Below, one piece after another: positions 58,823-64,000 of a DNA stretch of 64,000 bases. The notes below the pieces were generated by a model. The model saw only the letters and a program-made list of their open reading frames with translations. It was not told where the DNA came from and made no database searches. A program made the position numbers and the translations under genes. Source of the DNA: Bolinopsis microptera (lineage: Eukaryota; Ctenophora; Tentaculata; Lobata; Bolinopsidae); contig NC_087080.1 in NCBI RefSeq assembly GCF_026151205.1, forward strand, positions 4,629,096-4,693,095, read 5' to 3'. Position 1 is the first letter of the stretch; each line of letters starts with the position of its first letter.

Positions 58823-61800
58823 TCACGTGACCTCGGGTATACTTGGGAATGGGAAGGAGGGACTATTCACATCTTTATCATAACCAAACAGAATAAAGTC
58901 TCTCTTATAAAACTGATACAGAGCGTCAATGTCAGACTGGGAGAGGGAATTAAACAGTTCCTTGGTTACTTCTGTTGTTGATTTGTATTGTCCGGAGGGG
59001 GAGACTTTGTCTGCTTTTACTACCTCGTCTCCAACACCAAGCTGAAGGAAAACAGATTTTACAAACACTTTTTAGGATATCAAAGATCTGGTATTCATTA
59101 GATTTTTTAAATCTACATTTTATCGCTGTTAAAATCACGCAGGCTGGGTAAACATTGTCAATTATTCATGAAAATCTGAGAAGTGTTGAACGTGCGGGGA
59201 ATTTAAAAATTTTAAAAAATTCACAACACTCCCTAAATTAAAATCCTCACTAATACCCAGAGTTGGAGGTCTCACCTGATCTAGAATATAGTTGGTATCA
59301 TCATTCAGATACTCAAAGAATCCCACGTGGTTATATCTGACCGCACAAGGTTGACATATCTCCGACTGTGGCATCCAGTGTCTGTCTACTATGCCGCTCT
59401 TTACACCACCCACAAACTCTTGGAATGTTACCAGGTTACCAGCTGGGTTCTTCAGGAACTTAGTTTCGGCTCCTTTACCCCGCAGTAGCTTTATGATGGG
59501 TATACCATAGTTCTTGTAGAAATATTTGTTTATTCTACCATCAACCATCAGCAGTTTGTTTCTCCAGGCCGATACCATGCGAGTGAAAGGGTGCCGGAAC
59601 ATTACGAACTTGTAGTAGTCTCTGTAAGGAGGGTATAGGATATTGCCGTCAACTTTAGTTAGCGCCTGTATCCGCGGGTCGTTGTGGACGTTCTTTAGAG
59701 CGTTAACTTGCGCTCTTGTCATTTTGTCACGTGATTTCTTATCCATACTCAGAACTATCATAGTTCTCTTCCAGTTTGTAGAGGCCACCTGCGGTTACAG
59801 TAGATTATATAACTGTTAACATGAACTGAACTTTGTATCAATACTTACTTCCTACTGGATAAAAGATACTGCTCACTATAATACGTTATTAACATAGTTA
59901 TTCTGGGCTAAATGTTTCAGCACGGCAGTAGTGATTCCTGGGTCGAAGTAAAAATAATCAATTCACTGAGGTGTCATCGGACCAGTACTCTGAAAAACAT
60001 GCATCATACACGGGGTATACCATCCTCTCATTCATATCTCGTAAAACAAGAACAGATCTTTCCCGACTTTATAAGAGTTTGATAAGTCAAACCCCAAAAC
60101 AGTGAGTAACTGGTCGGGGGCAGGCCGCATGGAGCAAAGTATTAAAATTATTGGCTCATGACATGTAATGGAAGTCACTGGATCAAATAAAACAATTTGG
60201 CGCGTGGCCTGGCAGGGCATAAATTAAAAGTGCAGCCAGAAAAACGTGCGATTTGCGCGGCGTTGGTCCTTAAAAATGTCTATCGCGCGTTACATAAACG
60301 TACATATAATGGGTCTGTCAGTTCGGGTATTGGGCAAGTTTACGCATTACTTCATGGGTGAGTGACGTTAAGTTATAATCAAGAGGGGAGGATATAATGT
60401 GATATAATGTACAAGGTGGGGCGAAATAATGACAGAAAGAACAATACTGATTGTAAAGCTGCGACACTTTATTAATTATAAGGTGCATCAAACCGAGTGC
60501 AGGCTGCAGTCTGCATGTATGATTTACCGTGTAATGTATATGTAGATAGAATGTAGATAGAATGTGGATAGAATGTAGATAGAATGTAGAAAGAATGTAG
60601 ATATAATGTAGAAAGAATGTAGATAGAATGTAGATAGAATGTAGATAGAATGTAGATAGAATGTAGATAGAATGTAGATAGAATGTAGATAGAATGTAGA
60701 TAGAATGTAGATAAAATGTAGATAGAATGTAGATAGAATTTAGATATAATGTAGATATAATGTAGATAGAATGTAGATAGAATGTAGATAGAATGTAGAT
60801 ACAATGTAGAAAGAATGTAGATAGAATGTAGATAGAATGTAGATAGAATGTAGATAGAATGTAGATAGAATGTAGATAGAATGTAGATAGAATGTAGATA
60901 GAATGTAGATAGAATGTAGATAAAATGTAGATAGAATGTAGATAGAATTTAGATATAATGTAGATATAATGTAGATAGAATGTAGATAGAATGTAGATAG
61001 AATGTAGATAGAATGTAGATAGAATGTAGATAGAATGTAGATAGAATGTAGATAGAATGTAGATAGAATGTAGATAGAATGTAGATACCTTACTCGGGAT
61101 TATTACGACGGGTTTATTAACGACCGGTTAAAATATGGTTCGGGAAAAATATGGCGAAATTGCTCAAAACCCACCACATTTTCCCGGTCGCCATTTTACC
61201 GGTGTCCAACCTTTCAATTTTAGATTCAAAAATTTTGTCTCAGATGTAAATTTCCTTATTAGAGATAAGCAAGTTTAGAAATTTTCGCATTGCTAAAACT
61301 TGTGAAACAAGTCGAATTATCAATAATTGTTGAAAGTAGACAGAAATAATGACTCGTGGTTAATCAAACTAGATGGAAAATAATTTTTAACATTTGAAGC
61401 GTAACAACCAGATCGATATTAAGATAAAGGGAGAGCTGTTTAGTCTTCCAATAAGTTGTAATCATCTTCGTTATCTTCATCTGGATCATCCCTTTCATCA
61501 GTTTTAATTAATTCAAGTTTTAATTTAACTGTTACTTTTACTTTGAGTCCTATTTCATTATGTAGAGATAGTCAATACCTAAGAAATTAAAAATTGGCCT
61601 ATTTAAATCAAATTTGACAATAAGGATATATGACAAGAATTGGGCAAAAAGGTGAATTTATTGCAATTTTAGCCAAATGAAGTCGAAAAACCTACAACAA
61701 GTGTCCCAATAGTCTTCTTTAGTGAATATAAGACAAAGATTAAAATATGAGCACCCATACCCCTTGGGAACCCTAAAACCTGAGTAGGCGGGTTTATTAA

Positions 61801-62070
61801 CGACCGGTGAAAATGTGGTTCGGGAAAAATATGGCGAAATTACCCTAAACCCACCACTTTATCCCGGTCATAATAATCCCGAGTAAGGTAGAATGTAGAT
61901 AGAATGTAGATATGACAACAATAGTTCCAACACTTACCTTTGGAATAGAGCAGTAAAGGAACTTGTAGTTAGAATCGAACTTAGTGAAATAGTTCAGAGC
62001 AATACCTTGTATATTCTCCCCGTACTTTGACATTGGGATGGTTTCTATCTTCTCACACGCCTTGAAGAAA
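58823..62070 (-). CDS. Carbohydrate sulfotransferase (CHST8-14/HNK-1 type), 5' exons not found
   Basis: Golgi enzyme that transfers sulfate from PAPS to a glycan. Three exons join in phase 0: 61938-62070, 59276-59788 and 58823-59041; about 287 aa seen. The 5'-phosphosulfate loop spans the first junction (YCSIPK|VASTNWKR), and the 3'-phosphate site is FRHPFTRMVSAWRNK. CxxC-type cysteines (QSEICQPCAVRYNHVGF) and the C-terminal YQFYKRDFILFGY motif are typical of the family. The first visible exon starts in phase 2, so the N-terminal signal anchor lies further upstream, beyond 62070. Intron 1 (59789-61937) holds an 11-bp array split by a transposon. Acceptor glycan (GalNAc, GlcA or chondroitin) cannot be told from sequence. 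Confidence 0.88.
60537..61087. repeat. 11-bp array (ATAGAATGTAG)n, about 50 copies
   Basis: Continues as two more copies at 61889-61912 beyond an inserted element. A block with variants ATAAAATG...AATTTAGATATAATG occurs at about 60710-60760 and again about 209 bp later, so a 19-unit segment was duplicated. Confidence 0.95.
61088..61888. mobile_element. TA-flanked MITE inserted in the 11-bp array
   Basis: The ends are CCTTACTCGGGATTATTA and its complement, flanked by TA (61086-61087 and 61889-61890), with array units on both sides. GGGTTTATTAACGACCGGT occurs near both ends in direct orientation. No transposase. A TA target fits a Tc1/mariner-type origin. Confidence 0.75.
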
Positions 62071-62266
62071 CTAGTGGTTAGCCATTAACTGAATTTATTT
62101 AATACAGATAGAAATTAGTATAACACAAGTTATATTGCGACAATAGAACAAGGTATCTTGTTATTGAACATTACAATATTTAACCACTGAGAAATCAGCA
62201 CCCCTCTAATAAATCTGTTACTGTCAGTTTCTATTAATATTCTGAAAGAAACACGTGTGTGTTCAG

Positions 62267-63515
62267 TGCTAACAGTGTAGTACTAGATTCAGAGCTGAAC
62301 TATAACACATATGTGAGAACTTCTCTTGGAGTTACAGCGTATAGCAGTGTAGTACTGTGTAACCATATGTGTAACCATATGTGTAACCAGATGTGTAACC
62401 AGATGTGTAACCAGATGTGTAACCAGATGTGTAACCAGATGTATAACCAGATGTGTAACCAGATGTGATCATGGCCCCGGCAAGGGGTGCACAGTCGACT
62501 GGAGCGGAGGAACGGAGATAGAATTTAGTGATCCAGATATGTTTTTATAAATTTGTATTACTATCCGATATAAAGTTACAGTTTCAGTTATGACAGTTCA
62601 CGTCTTCACGATAGTGGACTTATAATTTAATTTTAATATAATTATTATAATTTAATTTTAATCCATGTAAAAATCCTGTGTAAAAATCCTGTGTAAAAAT
62701 CCCGTGTAGTCCGGCTTTGATGTCCTAGGTCACTGCACTAGCAGATGTTACAGTTTTTATAGAGTAATGTATTTAACTAACATATGGAAAACTAATCAGT
62801 ACTTCATACTAAGAGAAACTACCTACAATATACTAAGAAGGTAATCTAATGTGCTACGATTCAGAGTACCTAGAGGTTTCGTAATGTTACAACAGCTGCT
62901 GTTACCCTATATTGCAGTGGTGGGGTGGGTGGGTGGTGTGGCGGAGTGCGGTGGGGTGGGGTGTGGTGGGGTGGGGTGGGGTGTGGTGGGGTGTGGTGGG
63001 GTGGGGTGTGGTGGGGTGGGTGGGTGGTGTGGTGGGGTGTGGTGGGGTGGGTGGTGGGGTGTGGTGGGGTGGGGTGTGGTGGGGTGGGGTGGGGTGGGGT
63101 GGGGTGGGGTGGGTGGACTTATTGCTGAGTATTATCAGTTATTGTTAACAGATTTATTAATTTTATTAAAGACTAAAGATATCACTTCTCATTTTAATAG
63201 TTATTAGATTACAGGTCTATATCATGATAATATAATAGTACTTAATAATCAGATTTATATATAGTACTTAATAATGAGATTTGATCGTAATCTTCTTACA
63301 GCGTTCGATGTCTGTATGAAGGTAAAATGCCGGTAGAGGCCCTCTGCCAGAGGGTCCGCAGTAGTCCCATTACCTTAGTACCTATTGCTGTACAACTACT
63401 ACTATATAGTACTTTAATTTCTGAATATCAAACATTTCTAAGTTTCTATACTGTGCCTCACTATTATACCGGGTACCTCAATCTACCGGGCCTCTTCTTT
63501 ACCCCAAAATTTTAG
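62267..63515 (+). CDS. Possible 3' exons of a secreted or membrane protein gene
   Basis: Exons 62267-62368, 62463-62540 and 63302-63515 join with consistent phase (2 at each junction). The middle one reads CDHGPGKGCTVDWSGG then GTEIEFSDPD; the last begins VRCLYEGKMPVEALCQRV, has a hydrophobic stretch and stops at 63515, 21 bp before AATAAA. The last exon may alternatively end after 20 nt at donor GAAG|GTAAAA (63321), as its relative at 36911-36930 does. Upstream exons were not found, and the gene would overlap the 5' side of the opposite-strand sulfotransferase. No domain recognised. Confidence 0.35.
62369..62462. repeat. 12-bp array (GTGTAACCAGAT)n forming a putative whole intron
   Basis: Eight copies. 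If the flanking exons are real, this intron is nothing but the repeat: GTGTAA at the start serves as donor and ACCAG at the end as acceptor. Confidence 0.8.
62920..63112 (+). repeat. G-rich array of GGGGTG and GTGGTG units
   Basis: Nearly continuous runs of four G separated by T or TGT, ideal for G-quadruplexes on the + strand. It lies about 190 bp upstream of the exon at 63302. Confidence 0.95.
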
Positions 63516-63535
63516 TTAATTAGCTCGTTTTGTGC

Positions 63536-63541
63536 AATAAA
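63536..63541 (+). other. Probable polyadenylation signal AATAAA
   Basis: AATAAA 21 bp after the stop codon at 63515, supporting the longer form of the last exon at 63302-63515. Confidence 0.45.
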
Positions 63542-64000
63542 TGTTATTATATTATAGCTTATATCGCATTTGGTGTTAATTTGAGTCCATATCGAGCTGT
63601 ATTCCATCACAATACGACACAATATAATGGGCATATTGGGCCCTAATGTATATGACTACTACTACTACTAATGTATATGATACGCTTGACAAGTTATTTT
63701 AAAGGCTATAGATACTGAGGATTGGAATCACGTGTGGTGGGGTGTGAACCCCTCCTTTTCTAAACCGTGAACTTTCCCCGAGAGGCCGGGTCCTGGTATA
63801 TATATATACTGTACTGTACTGAGACACTTTAATACTAAAACACACGCAGTTGATAAAAGGGTATCTTTAAAAGTTTTTACAGTTTAATGTTTAACAACTA
63901 GAGTTGTACTACTGTTATAGTACTAGAGTTCTAGGTACCTGTGTGTAGCTGCTTACTGGATAATTACAAATATATATGACATAGTATTGTACTACACTGA
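63542..64000. other. Terminal non-coding stretch
   Basis: Contains (CTA)n near 63656-63670, a TATATATATA run near 63799 and many GTACTA motifs. No exon recognised. The sulfotransferase 5' exons may lie here or beyond. Confidence 0.4.

Overview
This window is nuclear DNA of an animal. The genes are broken by GT-AG introns of about 80 bp to 2 kb. Their products are typical animal extracellular and membrane proteins: a matrix metalloproteinase with CUB, SRCR and PAN domains, CCP/EGF proteins, a carbohydrate sulfotransferase, cytochrome b561 and a retinol-dehydrogenase-like SDR. Intergenic DNA is AT-rich and crowded with tandem repeats, foldback elements and decayed retroelements. The compact secreted-domain genes and repeat load suit a non-bilaterian marine invertebrate (ctenophore or cnidarian), but nothing here settles the species. 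Exon models were built by hand from splice signals and phase continuity; every multi-exon model given closes in frame unless stated.

Layout. 0-9.1 kb: a TTAA-flanked MITE, a cytochrome b561 gene (+) with an apparent frameshift in its last exon, and a nine-exon single-pass membrane protein with a disordered tail (+), whose introns and exons carry several tandem arrays. 10-19.2 kb: a 13-exon secreted metalloproteinase mosaic (-). 20.5-22.9 kb: an intact one-exon SDR (-) with broken copies of its 5' and 3' ends upstream. 22.9-31.7 kb: mostly non-coding repeats, with a possible FN3-like terminal exon pair at 24.7-25.0 kb and a single Cys-rich exon at 31.4 kb. 31.7-49.7 kb: a transposon graveyard with a LINE relic, foldback elements, a Mutator-like nested palindrome, and a Penelope-type reverse transcriptase split by a 3.4 kb foldback element; a small spliced gene (-) lies inside at 36.1-36.9 kb. 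49.7-51.25 kb: a 29-bp satellite with higher-order structure. 51.6-58.1 kb: two secreted-protein genes (+), one small and unrecognised, the other a GPI-anchored CCP/EGF protein. 58.8-62.1 kb: the 3' part of a carbohydrate sulfotransferase gene (-). 62.3-63.5 kb: the 3' end of another possible gene (+).

How the genes fit together. Most products act at the cell surface or outside the cell: matrix proteolysis (MMP mosaic), adhesion or recognition (CCP/EGF GPI protein, single-pass protein) and glycan sulfation in the Golgi (sulfotransferase). There is no operon-like arrangement. The most unusual pattern is that tandem arrays of quite different sequence repeatedly end within about 0-25 bp of 3' splice sites. 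The next most notable are the metalloproteinase architecture, the foldback element inside the reverse transcriptase with an H-type pseudoknot after that gene's stop codon, and a 20-nt microexon present in two distant copies.
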